DNA of 64,000 bases from Alteribacillus bidgolensis (GTDB lineage: Bacteria; Bacillota; Bacilli; Bacillales; Marinococcaceae). The DNA is taken from NCBI RefSeq assembly GCF_002886255.1, contig NZ_KZ614149.1, positions 1,736,001-1,800,000 of the forward strand, in the 5' to 3' direction. Both the position numbers and the translations under genes were made by a program. Of the stretch, positions 25,865-34,590 are shown piece by piece (the first letter of the stretch is position 1; each line of letters begins with the position of its first letter). The notes beneath the pieces are model-generated. The model was not told the DNA's origin. It ran no database searches and worked only from the letters and a program-made list of their open reading frames with translations.

Positions 25865-25909
25865 AAAAAGCCTGGCCTGTTGCCCCTTCAAGAGGCTGGC
25901 CAAGCCTGA
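25865..25909 (-). terminator. Intercistronic terminator/attenuator after the receptor gene
   Basis: On the minus strand AGGCTTGGCC pairs with GGCCAGGCTT (ten pairs, two G-U), followed by TTTTTG. It lies just past the receptor stop and before the permease gene, so it probably lets only part of transcription through. Confidence 0.75.
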
Positions 25910-25913
25910 TGCT

Positions 25914-26963
25914 TTATTCGTTTATAAATTGAGCTTCTTCTTCCCAGTCTTCATGGATCTCTACCCCTTGGGCCTCTGCTGCTTCTTTATTTATAAATAA
26001 CTCCATATCTTCAGGATATTCAGCAGGAATATCAGCCGGTGTCTTCTCCCCGCTTAATACATCTGCTGCCATTTCACCGGCACGGTAGCCAATCGTATGA
26101 TAGTCAATACCAAACGTGGCAAACCCGCCGCGCTCGAGAGAATCGGGTTCTCCTACGACCAATGGAACATCTTGCGTTTCAGCCACATCCACTACCGTCT
26201 CCAGTGCAGATACAACCGTGTTATCTGTAACAATGTACATCACATCTACATCACCAACCAGTGACTCAGCTGCCTGCTGTACTTCGGCAGAAGATGAAAC
26301 ACTTCTTGTAGTTGACTCTAGTTCGGTCCCTTCCATAGCCGCTTCAACTGCTTCAATTTGAGAAACAGAATTTTGTTCGCCTGAATTATAAATCAACCCT
26401 ACGTTTGATTCAGGAAAGTATTCTGAAATAAAATCTACCGTCATCTCAATCGCTTCCGGATGTAAATCCATGACCCCTGTTATTAATTCACCTGGAGAGT
26501 CTACATCTTCAATTAAACCCGCATCTACAGCATCTGTTACCGAAGTAAAAATAATTGGCGTTTCAGAGCTTGCCTGGAATGCTGCTTGTGCACTTGGCGT
26601 AGAATTGGCAAAAATTAAATCTACATCCTCTGACACAAAGTTATTAGCAATGGTCGCTGTATTGCTCTGATCATTCTGTGCGTTTTGATAATCAAATTCT
26701 ATGTTTTCTCCTTCTGTGTAGCCTTGATCTGCCAATCCTTCTTTAAAACCTTCATAAGCTTCATCTAAAGAAGGATGTTCCACAAACTGGGTGGCACCAA
26801 CAACGACGCTGTCTTCTGTCTCCGCTTCTGTTTCTTCTTCCTCTTCGCCGCCTGCACCTGAATCGTCTTCACCAGCAGTATCCTCTTCTCCTTCTCCGCA
26901 CGCTGCTAAAACGGTGAAAGATAAAGCCCCAGTTAAAAGGAAATACAGCCACTTTTTTTTCAT
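25914..26963 (-). CDS. ABC_sub_bind family solute-binding lipoprotein (TrpX-like)
   Basis: A 349-residue receptor. Signal MKKKWLYFLLTGALSFTVLAAC with lipidated Cys22, then an acidic linker of Glu/Asp/Gly to about residue 50. The core VVGATQFVEHPSLDEAYEGF and DLIFANSTPSAQAAF are hallmarks of PF04392. Members carry aromatic amino acids, purine nucleosides or other small compounds. No T-box or riboswitch was recognised upstream, so the substrate stays open. First gene of the receptor-permease-ATPase set. Confidence 0.88.
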   Translation of the reverse strand: MKKKWLYFLLTGALSFTVLAACGEGEEDTAGEDDSGAGGEEEEETEAETEDSVVVGATQFVEHPSLDEAYEGFKEGLADQGYTEGENIEFDYQNAQNDQSNTATIANNFVSEDVDLIFANSTPSAQAAFQASSETPIIFTSVTDAVDAGLIEDVDSPGELITGVMDLHPEAIEMTVDFISEYFPESNVGLIYNSGEQNSVSQIEAVEAAMEGTELESTTRSVSSSAEVQQAAESLVGDVDVMYIVTDNTVVSALETVVDVAETQDVPLVVGEPDSLERGGFATFGIDYHTIGYRAGEMAADVLSGEKTPADIPAEYPEDMELFINKEAAEAQGVEIHEDWEEEAQFINE

Positions 26964-27090
26964 TCTCTTTCTCCCCCTATTTATATGTAGGAATTTTCAA
27001 ATATTTATATTTATCTTATAGGATTCTATAAAACTTGTAAACAATAATTTTTTAATAGTAAAACGATTGAGAAAATCGGTAAAACATGCT

Positions 27091-27187
27091 TTAGAAAAAC
27101 CCGGCTTGCCGCCGAATTCTTTAGCAGCAAACCTTAGTTTTACTTACACTTTGATCTTTTAGCAAAGTTAAACTTTCCGAAAGTAAA
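27091..27187 (+). repeat. Palindromic intergenic repeat, copy 1
   Basis: This ~97-bp stretch aligns along its length with 29663-29758: both contain TTAGAAAAAC, GGCTTGCCGCC, TTAGTTTT or GTAGTTTTT, and CACTTTGATC or TACTTTGATC, followed by TTAGC, AAAGTTAAACTTT and a closing AAAG. The last part is a palindrome (AAAGTT-A-AACTTT). It lies between the ABC receptor gene and the 27229 gene. No frame. Confidence 0.8.
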
Positions 27188-27228
27188 ATAAGGACATCTG
27201 TCCATTAAACAGATGCCCAACAACTTTC

Positions 27229-27798
27229 TTAAGAAAGCAATTCTATGTCCACAGCCACTCCTGGAAAATCAATTGTATTGTCCGTTTCTACATTTTCTTG
27301 AATAGATGGTTTCCATTCCTTTTCATATATTTCAGGAAAAGCAAATCTAGCACGATTTGAAAAAATGTTGTTTCCTATAATATAGCCGTTATATTCATCG
27401 ACTAAGGAAGCTCCATCCTCAATAACAAATGTCATTCGGTAGGACTCCCCTTTGATTTCATCTTCCACCGTATATCCAAAATCATAAAGCCGTTCTAGCA
27501 CCACATAGTCACCAAATGGAATAATCACAGCCTGTTCTGTTTCTATTCGTTCGGTACCTTCTACAGATAACACCCGTTCTCCTTGCGATGCTCTGTCTGT
27601 ATAGACTTCCGTTACAAACAAATATAAAGACGCCATCATGACTGCAAGTATGATGGAAGCCAGCCTTTCCACATTCTTCCTGGAATTTTCCTTTTTTTTC
27701 ATAAAAGAATGAAGAGCAAGACCTAAAAGAAATGTTACCATTAAAATAATGAGTGATAATAATAGATGAAACAACCAAGGTTCAAGTGTCAAAATCAT
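27229..27798 (-). CDS. Membrane-anchored protein of unknown function
   Basis: About 189 residues. Two hydrophobic helices (LFHLLLSLIILMVTFLLGLAL, residues about 9-29, and LASIILAVMMASLYLFV, about 46-62) are followed by a soluble domain of about 125 residues, probably outside the cell. Start chosen at ATG 27798 (AAAGG nine bases before); ATG 27822 would add eight residues. No family recognised. Divergent from the radical SAM gene at 27926. Confidence 0.65.
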   Translation of the reverse strand: MILTLEPWLFHLLLSLIILMVTFLLGLALHSFMKKKENSRKNVERLASIILAVMMASLYLFVTEVYTDRASQGERVLSVEGTERIETEQAVIIPFGDYVVLERLYDFGYTVEDEIKGESYRMTFVIEDGASLVDEYNGYIIGNNIFSNRARFAFPEIYEKEWKPSIQENVETDNTIDFPGVAVDIELLS

Positions 27799-27925
27799 TT
27801 CTACCATCCTTTGAACAGCCATAAATTTTCATTACTACTACTTAGGGAGAAATGAAAGCCGAACATATGATATCATATTCCTAGTGTTTTATGCGATGAA
27901 ACAGCAGTAAAAGGAGCGATTTTGT

Positions 27926-29734
27926 TTGAATGTCGTTGTAAGTACATTAAATGCTAAATATATTCATACCTGCTTGGCTCTTCGTTATTTAAAAGCTTTT
28001 GCAAAACCCGATTATACTGTAGAGATTGCAGAGTATACCATTAAAGATCCAGCCATGAACATTGTAACAGACCTGTTTGAGAAAAAGCCGGATGTTATTG
28101 GTTTTTCCTGCTACATTTGGAATATTGAAGAAACAATCCAAGTCGTGTCTATGCTAAAGAAAATAGATCCCGCTATAACCATCGTATTGGGTGGACCAGA
28201 AGTCTCGTATGACACGGACTACTGGATGAAACGACTGCCTGAAGTAGATTTTATCGTGATGGGAGAGGGGGAAGAAACGTTTAAACATCTTCTTGAGGAA
28301 CTTACCGGGGAACAAAAGTATCATATGGTGTTCGGAACAGCTTACCGTAAAAACGGCAGAGTCAGAATGAATCCGCCTCGTCCAAAAGTTCCACTTGAAG
28401 ATCTGCCAAGTCCGTACCGTTTTGATGAAGACAAAAAGGCATTATCCAAACGGATTACTTATTTTGAAACGAGCCGCGGCTGTCCGTTCAGCTGTCAATT
28501 TTGTCTTTCTTCTATTGAAAATGGGGTTCGTTATTTTGATATAGAAGAAGTTAAAAAAGACCTGCTTTATTTAATAGAAAACGGTGCAAAAATGGTGAAG
28601 TTTGTGGATCGTACGTTTAACATTCAGCGCGAGTATGCAAAAGAGATCTTTCAATTTTTAATAGACAACCATCAAGGCTGTCAGTTTCAATTTGAAATCA
28701 CAGCAGATATTATGCCGCCTGAACTGCTTACCTTTTTAAATGAAAACGCACCTCCGGGGATTTTCCGGTTTGAAATTGGCGTTCAATCGACCAATGATGC
28801 AACAAATAAATTAGTAAAACGCCATCAAAATCTTAAAAAATTAGAACGAACCGTAACGATGGTAAAAGAAGGCGGAAAAATTGAACAGCACCTTGACCTT
28901 ATCGCTGGACTGCCGGAAGAAGATTATGACCGTTTTAAACAAACGTTTAATGATGTGTTTGCAATGGGACCAGAAGAACTGCAGCTCGGGTTTCTAAAAA
29001 TGCTCAGAGGCACGGGATTACGCATTCGTTCTGAAGACCACGGCTATGTCTATATGAACAACGCTCCATATGAAATGCTAAGCAATGACGTCTTGAGTTT
29101 TGCAGACATTGCCAGAATTAAACGAGTAGAAGACATTTTAGAAAAGTATTGGAACGACCACCGCATGGATCACACGATTGAATTCCTTGTCAATCAAAGC
29201 TTTCCGAGTGCCTTTGACTTCTTCCAGGAATTCGGCGATTACTGGCATCAAAAAGGGTGGGGCCGCATCGGACACCAGCTTGAAGACCTTTTCCTCCGCC
29301 TTGAGGAATTTTTAAAGCATCACGGTGTGAAAAATCTCTCGGTGATCAAAGGATTAATGACCTATGATTATTTCTTGCACCAAAAGCATAAGCCGCGGAA
29401 ATCATGGGGAACACCAGAGCTTACAAAAGAAGAGCAAACTGTATTAATGAATTTGTTTGCCGAACAGCCCGAACTCCCTCATTTACCCGTTTCTTTGAAG
29501 AAACAGGATTGGCATAAACACACAGTGACCGAACTGCTTCCGTTTTCCCTGCATGCTTATCTTGAAACAGGCAGAATCGTAAATAAGGAAGAAATACTGC
29601 TTGTTCATTATGACGTGAAAAATCAAAAACAAACGGCTAGGTTTATTCCATTTGAAATCATTTTAGAAAAACTTGGCTTGCCGCCAAGTCCAAATGGCGG
29701 AAACCGTAGTTTTTCTTATACTTTGATCCATTAG
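27926..29734 (+). CDS. B12-binding-type radical SAM protein with DUF4080 C-terminus
   Basis: A 602-residue protein. Residues 1-125 form a B12-binding-like Rossmann domain (KPDVIGFSCYIWNIEET, IVLGGPEVSYD, MGEGEETF), although the His of the usual cobalamin loop is not obvious. The radical SAM domain follows with Cys186-x3-Cys190-x2-Cys193 (SRGCPFSCQFC) and continues to about 400; the rest resembles DUF4080. Such proteins are common in Bacillus; the reaction is unknown. TTG start with AAAGGAG nine bases upstream. The last ~20 residues (from LEKLGLPPS to the end) are encoded inside a dispersed repeat, see 29663-29758. Confidence 0.85.
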   Translation: MNVVVSTLNAKYIHTCLALRYLKAFAKPDYTVEIAEYTIKDPAMNIVTDLFEKKPDVIGFSCYIWNIEETIQVVSMLKKIDPAITIVLGGPEVSYDTDYWMKRLPEVDFIVMGEGEETFKHLLEELTGEQKYHMVFGTAYRKNGRVRMNPPRPKVPLEDLPSPYRFDEDKKALSKRITYFETSRGCPFSCQFCLSSIENGVRYFDIEEVKKDLLYLIENGAKMVKFVDRTFNIQREYAKEIFQFLIDNHQGCQFQFEITADIMPPELLTFLNENAPPGIFRFEIGVQSTNDATNKLVKRHQNLKKLERTVTMVKEGGKIEQHLDLIAGLPEEDYDRFKQTFNDVFAMGPEELQLGFLKMLRGTGLRIRSEDHGYVYMNNAPYEMLSNDVLSFADIARIKRVEDILEKYWNDHRMDHTIEFLVNQSFPSAFDFFQEFGDYWHQKGWGRIGHQLEDLFLRLEEFLKHHGVKNLSVIKGLMTYDYFLHQKHKPRKSWGTPELTKEEQTVLMNLFAEQPELPHLPVSLKKQDWHKHTVTELLPFSLHAYLETGRIVNKEEILLVHYDVKNQKQTARFIPFEIILEKLGLPPSPNGGNRSFSYTLIH

Positions 29735-29758
29735 CAAAAGTTAAACTTTCCTAAAGTG
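29663..29758 (+). repeat. Palindromic intergenic repeat, copy 2 (overlaps the radical SAM 3' end)
   Basis: Homologous to copy 1 over ~96 bp. It has an additional hairpin CTTGGC-TTGCC-GCCAAG (29672-29688) and ends in TTAGCAAAAGTTAAACTTT-CC-TAAAG. The first ~70 bp encode the last residues and stop codon of the radical SAM protein. Confidence 0.8.
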
Positions 29759-29886
29759 CAAGAAAACCGCCCAGCTGCAGTTAAATAGTATGTCAGGTAC
29801 AAAAATAAACCTGTAAAGGAGATGTCTGAATGAAGGCAGCTCCTTTCTTTTTATGCTTTTTAATGGAGCAAAAACCCACTACACCT

Positions 29887-29939
29887 GTAGTCTTTCTTTT
29901 ACTTTGATCCTTTAGCAAAGTTAAACTTTTCTAAAGTAC
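29887..29939 (+). repeat. Palindromic intergenic repeat, copy 3 (half element)
   Basis: Only the right half is present: GTAGTCTTTCTTTTACTTTG then CTTTAG-C-AAAGTT-A-AACTTT-T-CTAAAG, the most symmetrical of the three palindromes, followed by TACAAAG. It lies about 130 bp after copy 2 in the same direction. Confidence 0.75.
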
Positions 29940-29983
29940 AAAGAGGCTCCCGCCTTAGCCGAGCCCCTCCTATTTTTTCCTGC

Positions 29984-30430
29984 TCAATTCTGCTGATTTT
30001 CATTTATATTTAAAAAACGTCTGCGAGACAGAGAGTTATCATTTTTTGGAACACGCAATATGAGCACATCATTAGAAAAAGATGCTGTGATTTCGTCCCC
30101 TTTTATTGACCCAAGATAAATCTTCTTATGAAATTCTTCGTATTGTGATGTTTGACGAAAAAATTTATTACCTTCGACTTTATCTGTTTGATTATGAACG
30201 GCTTTGATTGCCACATACTCATTCCCATACTCAATATGGATTCCGTCACTTTGAAAACCTGGCAGCATCGCTTCTACTACAAAGCAGCTGCCTTCGTCCC
30301 GAACGTCTATATTAAACCTGTCTCCTACTCCTTTAATCGAAGATAAGAAATCTTCTTGAAAAAAATCATGGAATGTATCAAATACTTCTCTAAAAAGTTC
30401 TGAATGCCGTCTTCCAGGCCGATTAGTCAT
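29984..30430 (-). CDS. Small heat shock protein, Hsp20/alpha-crystallin family
   Basis: A 148-residue chaperone. The alpha-crystallin domain runs from about residue 45 (RFNIDVRDEGSCFVVEAMLPGF) to 135, ending in DVLILRVPKND; the N-terminus RHSELFREVFDTFHDFFQED is typical of bacterial members. It keeps unfolding proteins soluble. Start chosen at ATG 30430 with AGGGGGC upstream; the longer frame adds ten residues and lacks a site. No CIRCE element was found upstream. It is divergent from the zinc-ribbon gene. Confidence 0.85.
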   Translation of the reverse strand: MTNRPGRRHSELFREVFDTFHDFFQEDFLSSIKGVGDRFNIDVRDEGSCFVVEAMLPGFQSDGIHIEYGNEYVAIKAVHNQTDKVEGNKFFRQTSQYEEFHKKIYLGSIKGDEITASFSNDVLILRVPKNDNSLSRRRFLNINENQQN

Positions 30431-30607
30431 ACAACATGCCCCCTTTGCTTTTCTCATCAACTATCATATGAAACTTCGGCAAAAGTTTATAAACATCAGC
30501 CCAACTATTGAAATTAGTGATTGCCGCATACCCGCTTCTGCCATAACCATTTTCCAATTCATGAATAAAATGGAGTATAGAAAGTAAATATTTTTCACAC
30601 AATGATT

Positions 30608-30623
30608 TTGAAAGCGTATACAA
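30608..30623. promoter_or_regulatory. cre site (perfect consensus) before the small zinc-ribbon gene
   Basis: TTGAAAGCGTATACAA fits all 16 positions of the CcpA consensus WTGNAANCGNWNNCAW, 24 bp before the ATG at 30647. This suggests carbon catabolite control. Confidence 0.6.
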
Positions 30624-30646
30624 ACGCCTAAGTGGAGGTGAATAAC

Positions 30647-30862
30647 ATGGGACTGTTTTCTTCAATTAAAGAATGGAACAAAGCGAGACAGGAAAAGTAT
30701 TTAGCGGATATGGAAGCAAAAGGAATATGTCCGGACTGCCGCGGCAGAGGTTTTGACCTTTATTATCCAGTTGAATATTATAATACGACTCCTTCGGTAG
30801 AATGTCCCGGCTGTAACGGCAGCGGCTTGTTTTCCGATTGGACCAACCAAACCGGCCAATAA
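30647..30862 (+). CDS. Small protein with two CxxC zinc-ribbon knuckles
   Basis: A 71-residue protein: a basic N-terminal helix (MGLFSSIKEWNKARQEKYLADM), then CPDCRGRG (residues 28-35) and CPGCNGSG (residues 53-60). The paired CxxCxGxG elements are of the DnaJ zinc-finger type and should bind one zinc ion. The start is fixed by GGAGGTGA five bases before the ATG. Function unknown; a perfect cre site just upstream hints at carbon-dependent expression. Confidence 0.8.
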   Translation: MGLFSSIKEWNKARQEKYLADMEAKGICPDCRGRGFDLYYPVEYYNTTPSVECPGCNGSGLFSDWTNQTGQ

Positions 30863-31248
30863 AGCAAGAGGCGGCTGAAGAGACCGTGCCATGTATACAC
30901 ATGAGATGATGTCCATTTACAAAAATGATTTTCTATTTCTTTCTGCTTCAGATAAGTCAAAATCCAAACCGCTTCTCATTCCTTCGTTGCCTAAACAGTT
31001 TGCAGTCTATCTCTTCTCCTTATTCATCAACAGCGGCGATTTGTAATAAGTTAACAGGACCAAAAGACATATTAACTTTGTCTTTAAAAATTGGTACAAA
31101 AATGCATTAGAAGGCTTATTTGGAAGTCATTTTTTTTGTTTTTTACTAATAAAAAATGTAAAATCCACACCAAAACTTTGCCCTGCCATACCGTTTTCTT
31201 CCCCGTTACATTAATATAAAGCCCCAATATTCTAATCTATACAGGTAA
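30863..31248. other. Intergenic stretch without a supported gene
   Basis: About 390 bp after the zinc-ribbon gene. A plus-strand frame at 30925-31110 has no ribosome site. No repeat, RNA or coding pattern was recognised. Confidence 0.4.
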
Positions 31249-31275
31249 AAAATCGCTTCTATTATTTCAAGAAGC
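31249..31275 (-). terminator. Terminator of the broken GNAT gene
   Basis: On the minus strand GCTTCT (31275-31270) pairs with AGAAGC (31260-31255), then GATTTTTT. The stem overlaps the end of the coding frame. Confidence 0.6.
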
Positions 31276-31823
31276 ACCCCTATTTTTACTATTCCATTCG
31301 TTTTTCAACTTTGAATACATATGGAGATCAATATAGCCGTCTTCTACTTTTTCGTATTGTCTCAACGTACCCTCAAATTCAAAATCGAGTTTATCTAAAA
31401 CGTTTAAAGAATGAATATTTTCCGGCTGCACTTTTGCTTCTATCCTATTTAAATTAAGATCATTAAATCCATCATGTAATAAGGCAAAAACAGCTTCTGA
31501 GGCATAACCTTTTCCCAAAAACGTCTGCCTAAATCATAGGCAATTTCAGCTCTAGCGTTTTCAAAGTCAAAATAATTATAACCGCACGTACCAATAATTT
31601 GATTTGTCTTTTTTAAGAGTATTGAATAACGAATAGCACGATTTTTTGAAGCCAACTCATTAAGAAAACGAATCATTTCTTTTGCTTGTTCAACATCTTG
31701 AAAAGTCTTGATATTCATAAACTCAGTAACATGTGGGTCAGACCAGTAATTATACAATGTTGGTGCATCACTTATTTTCATTTGGCGTAATATTAATCTT
31801 TCTGATTGTAATTCAGTATTCAA
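31267..31823 (-). pseudogene. GNAT N-acetyltransferase (RimJ/RimL-like), one-base frameshift
   Basis: Two overlapping frames make one family-length protein of about 185 residues. The first (TTG start at 31823 after GGAGG, MNTELQSERLILRQMKISDA) runs through NQIIGTCGYNYFD to GRRFW; the second continues GKGYASEAVFALLHDGF, NRIEAKVQPENIHSLNVLDKL, the acetyl-CoA loop and closing strands. The switch is at a run of three C (31514-31516; G on the coding strand), where one base is missing. Family members acetylate protein N-termini or antibiotics. Decay or sequence error. Confidence 0.85.
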
Positions 31824-31855
31824 TGAATGAATGCCTCCATTTTTCATATAACTCA

Positions 31856-32434
31856 TCACTCTTTTTCACTGAAATCCTCCATATGTTTTAATAAACATGC
31901 AGGATTCCCGCCCACCACAGTGTTATCGGGTACATCTTTTGTTACGACAGACCCGGAAGCGATGACCGCATTATCCCCTATCGTAACACCAGGATTTATG
32001 ATGGCTCTTCCTCCAATCCACACGTTATGGCCGATATGAACGGGTTTTCCAAATTCTGCACCTGTTTTTCTATCGTGCGGACTCAAAGGATGTGTCGCTG
32101 TGTACACATGAACACCTGGTCCCATCAAACAATTATTTCCTATGTAAATTTTGCAAACATCCAAAAAAACACAATCAAAATTGGCAAAGAAGTTGTCTCC
32201 AACGGATATGTTATATCCATAATCACAGCGAAAAGGTGGTTCTATATAGACGTTTTCTCCTGCATCACCCAACAGTTCGTTTAATAGTTCTGTTCGTCTG
32301 CTTTCTTCGGTTTCTGTTGTTTCATTGAATAGTCTTGTAAGCTTACGAGCATGCAAGCGTTCTCTATGTAGTTCCGGGTCATCAGCACGATACCATTCAC
32401 CATACAGCATTTTTTCCTTTTCTGATTTCCCCAT
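31856..32434 (-). CDS. maa: Maltose O-acetyltransferase-type hexapeptide acetyltransferase
   Basis: A 192-residue enzyme with the Mac domain at the N-terminus (KMLYGEWYRADDPELHRER, residues 8-26) and a left-handed beta-helix of hexapeptide repeats after about residue 70, including MGPGVHVYTATHPL with the catalytic His and the C-terminal IGDNAVIASGSVVTKDVP. Transfers acetyl from acetyl-CoA to maltose, glucose or similar sugars. Start chosen at ATG 32434 with AAGGAAGG upstream; the longer frame adds 24 unrelated residues. Confidence 0.88.
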   Translation of the reverse strand: MGKSEKEKMLYGEWYRADDPELHRERLHARKLTRLFNETTETEESRRTELLNELLGDAGENVYIEPPFRCDYGYNISVGDNFFANFDCVFLDVCKIYIGNNCLMGPGVHVYTATHPLSPHDRKTGAEFGKPVHIGHNVWIGGRAIINPGVTIGDNAVIASGSVVTKDVPDNTVVGGNPACLLKHMEDFSEKE

Positions 32435-32515
32435 TCTATTTTTCCTTCCTTTCTTTAGAGACCTATATTCTAAAACGATCAGAACAACCGGTTTGCTGCC
32501 AAACAAATATTCTTG

Positions 32516-32883
32516 TTAATGAATCATTTTTTCACTTAACAATAAAATTAACGCAACGAGAAAAAAAGATGCGGCCAGCCACGTATGATAATATTCTTTT
32601 TGTTGACGATTAAATAGCCATTCTTCTATGCCCCTGATAATGTTGAGTGCAAAGAAGTAGATAAATAAAATAATATAGGCAGGAATGGTATTTATGGCAG
32701 CAAAAATACTAATCCCGAAAACAATAATGAGTACTATTTCCGTTATTAAAAAAAAAAGCGATTACGACCTTCCCAATTATTATGGAAAAATCTTTTTCCG
32801 GACTTTGTGTGAAGTTTTTTCCGTAAATACATGTCGATAGAAAAATAAATGACTACAAGTATCAAAAACATAATTATCGTCAA
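32516..32883 (-). pseudogene. DUF4181 membrane protein, frameshifted at an A10 tract
   Basis: With one added base in the ten-A tract at 32748-32757 (T10 on the coding strand) this becomes a continuous protein of about 122 residues with TTG start at 32883 after AAAGGATG. It has three or four hydrophobic helices and the block IIRGIEEWLFNRQQKEYYHTW, closely similar to FIRGIEELIFHRKEKIYYQYW in the intact DUF4181 protein at 50808-51164. As written, the frame stops inside the tract. Confidence 0.8.
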
Positions 32884-32890
32884 CTCTTAC

Positions 32891-33398
32891 TCATCCTTTC
32901 TCTTCATCCTGTAGAAGTCCTTTAAGAAATTCAACCGATGCAATCACACTCTCGTCTTTATTGTTAAGGAGATCAAATGTATACTCACTATCCGGTAATT
33001 TATAGTCTTCTTCCATATTTACATGAAGCGTATAAGGTTCCTCAACGAAATGTTCCTCTGTCCATTCAAAAGATCCTCCGCCCTCCACCGCTTCCCCGTC
33101 TGGACCACGGTAGGAAGAGCGTGCTGATAAAATATGATACCGATAACCATCTTCTTTTGTTACAGCTCCTACGAAAAATACATTTTCTCTGTCTTCAGCA
33201 AATAATATGTGTTCATTCGCTTTTTTGGTGATCCACGCTGTATTTTTTCCATATGTTCTCTTCTTCCACAAACCCTTTCGCAGCTTCTTCTGCACTATTA
33301 TAAACGGGAACTTCCTTATCCGATTCTACAGATTCGCCGCTGCATCCACTTGAAAGAAAAACAGCTGTAGTTATTAACATGAAAATAGCGGTTTTCAC
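32891..33398 (-). pseudogene. Lipoprotein, one-base frameshift at an A6 tract
   Basis: The frame from GTG 33398 (AAGGGGTGA site) encodes a lipoprotein signal MKTAIFMLITTAVFLSSGC and AEEAAKGFVEEENIW, then goes out of frame; the second frame continues KNTAWITKKANEHILFAED to the stop at 32891. The switch is at six T at 33243-33248. The joined product would be about 168 residues, secreted and anchored, with a predicted beta-rich body. No family recognised. Its stop lies eight bases from the DUF4181 start, so the two formed an operon. Confidence 0.8.
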
Positions 33399-33610
33399 CT
33401 GATCACCCCTTCTTTATAAAAGTTATAAAAAATATTTTTCAGCCATGATGATATTTCTGTCTCTGCTTCTTCTTTTGATCTCATATAAGCAGACAAAAAA
33501 TTTTCTATATTCTAACATTACGACGAAATCAAAGGAAACAAGCTTCACATAATTATTTTCGTATCATCATAACATGTGATAGGGAGAAATTGTCATTACA
33601 GGAGGAAGCT

Positions 33611-34573
33611 ATGAGTCAACAATATACCTGGCAGCAAATCCAAAACATGCAGCAAATGTTTCAAGCTAATATGAAAGACGAATCATACCCGATGTATCCG
33701 AACTATGGAAAAATAACGCGTTACCGGGAAGTTCCGGTAACAGTACCCGAACAGCGGCAATTCCGTCAGCCTGGATTCGAAAAATGGATGGTGCCAAAAC
33801 CTATTATTGAAAATCCCCATTACAAGGGAAGCGAAAAGCTCCAGGGTAAAGCTGCTCTTATTACGGGAGGGGACAGCGGAATAGGGGCAGCGGCTGCGAT
33901 TGCTTTTGCTAAGGAAGGTGCAGACGTCGCCATCTCGTATCTAGATGAACATGAAGATGCCAACCGGACAAAAGAGCGCATCGAAGAATTAGGGCAACGT
34001 TGTATCCTTTTGCCTGGAGATATTCGAGAAAAAAGCCAATGTGTGGAAATAGTGGAGAAGACCATAGAGAAATTAGGCAGTATTAATGTGCTGTGCAACC
34101 ATGTCGGCATTCAATTTCAGCAATTAAGCCTGCTTGATATTACCGATGAACAGTTTGATGAAACATTTAAAGTAAATGTCTACTCTCATTTCTACACGAC
34201 CCGGGCAGCGCTTCCCCATATGAAAGCGGGAAGCTCTATCATTAATACATCCTCTGTTGTGGCATATGCCGGAAACGAACAGCTGATTGATTATACGGCA
34301 ACAAAAGCAGCAAACGTTGGCTTTACCCGTGCCTTAGCTAACAACGTTATAAACCAAGGGATCCGTGTAAACGCGGTGGCTCCTGGGCGAGTATGGACGC
34401 CGCTAATTCCGGCAAGTTTTTCAGCTGATGAAGTTACTCAAGTTGATAATCCAATGGACCGGCAAGGACAGCCATTTGAACTCGCGCCAGCTTATGTGTA
34501 CCTTGCTTCTGATGATTCTCGTTTTATGACCGGTCAAGTGCTTCATGTCAACGGCGGGGAATCAATTGAATAG
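33611..34573 (+). CDS. Short-chain dehydrogenase/reductase (YdaD/YhdF-like)
   Basis: A 320-residue SDR. An N-terminal extension (1-75) typical of the general-stress SDRs precedes the Rossmann core: TGGDSGIGAAAA (about residues 82-93) for NAD(P), NHVGIQ, catalytic Ser in IINTSSVVAY and Tyr-x3-Lys in YTATKAANVG, ending GQVLHVNGGES. Start chosen at ATG 33611 (AGGAGG five bases before); the frame from 33590 has no site. In B. subtilis related genes are induced by general stress. Substrate unknown. Confidence 0.9.
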   Translation: MSQQYTWQQIQNMQQMFQANMKDESYPMYPNYGKITRYREVPVTVPEQRQFRQPGFEKWMVPKPIIENPHYKGSEKLQGKAALITGGDSGIGAAAAIAFAKEGADVAISYLDEHEDANRTKERIEELGQRCILLPGDIREKSQCVEIVEKTIEKLGSINVLCNHVGIQFQQLSLLDITDEQFDETFKVNVYSHFYTTRAALPHMKAGSSIINTSSVVAYAGNEQLIDYTATKAANVGFTRALANNVINQGIRVNAVAPGRVWTPLIPASFSADEVTQVDNPMDRQGQPFELAPAYVYLASDDSRFMTGQVLHVNGGESIE

Positions 34574-34590
34574 AAAAAGAGGTGAATCTA

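Noticed and set aside
25914..27228. T-box or tryptophan-related leader before the TrpX-like receptor
   Set aside because: I looked for the T-box consensus and a specifier hairpin upstream of 26963 and found neither; the repeat copy there has no such motif.
27509..27778. 89-codon frame inside the 27229 gene
   Set aside because: Alternate frame of a gene with two clear membrane helices; no ribosome site.
30423..30665. 80-codon minus-strand frame upstream of hsp20
   Set aside because: It overlaps the hsp20 start and the promoter of the zinc-ribbon gene and has no ribosome site.
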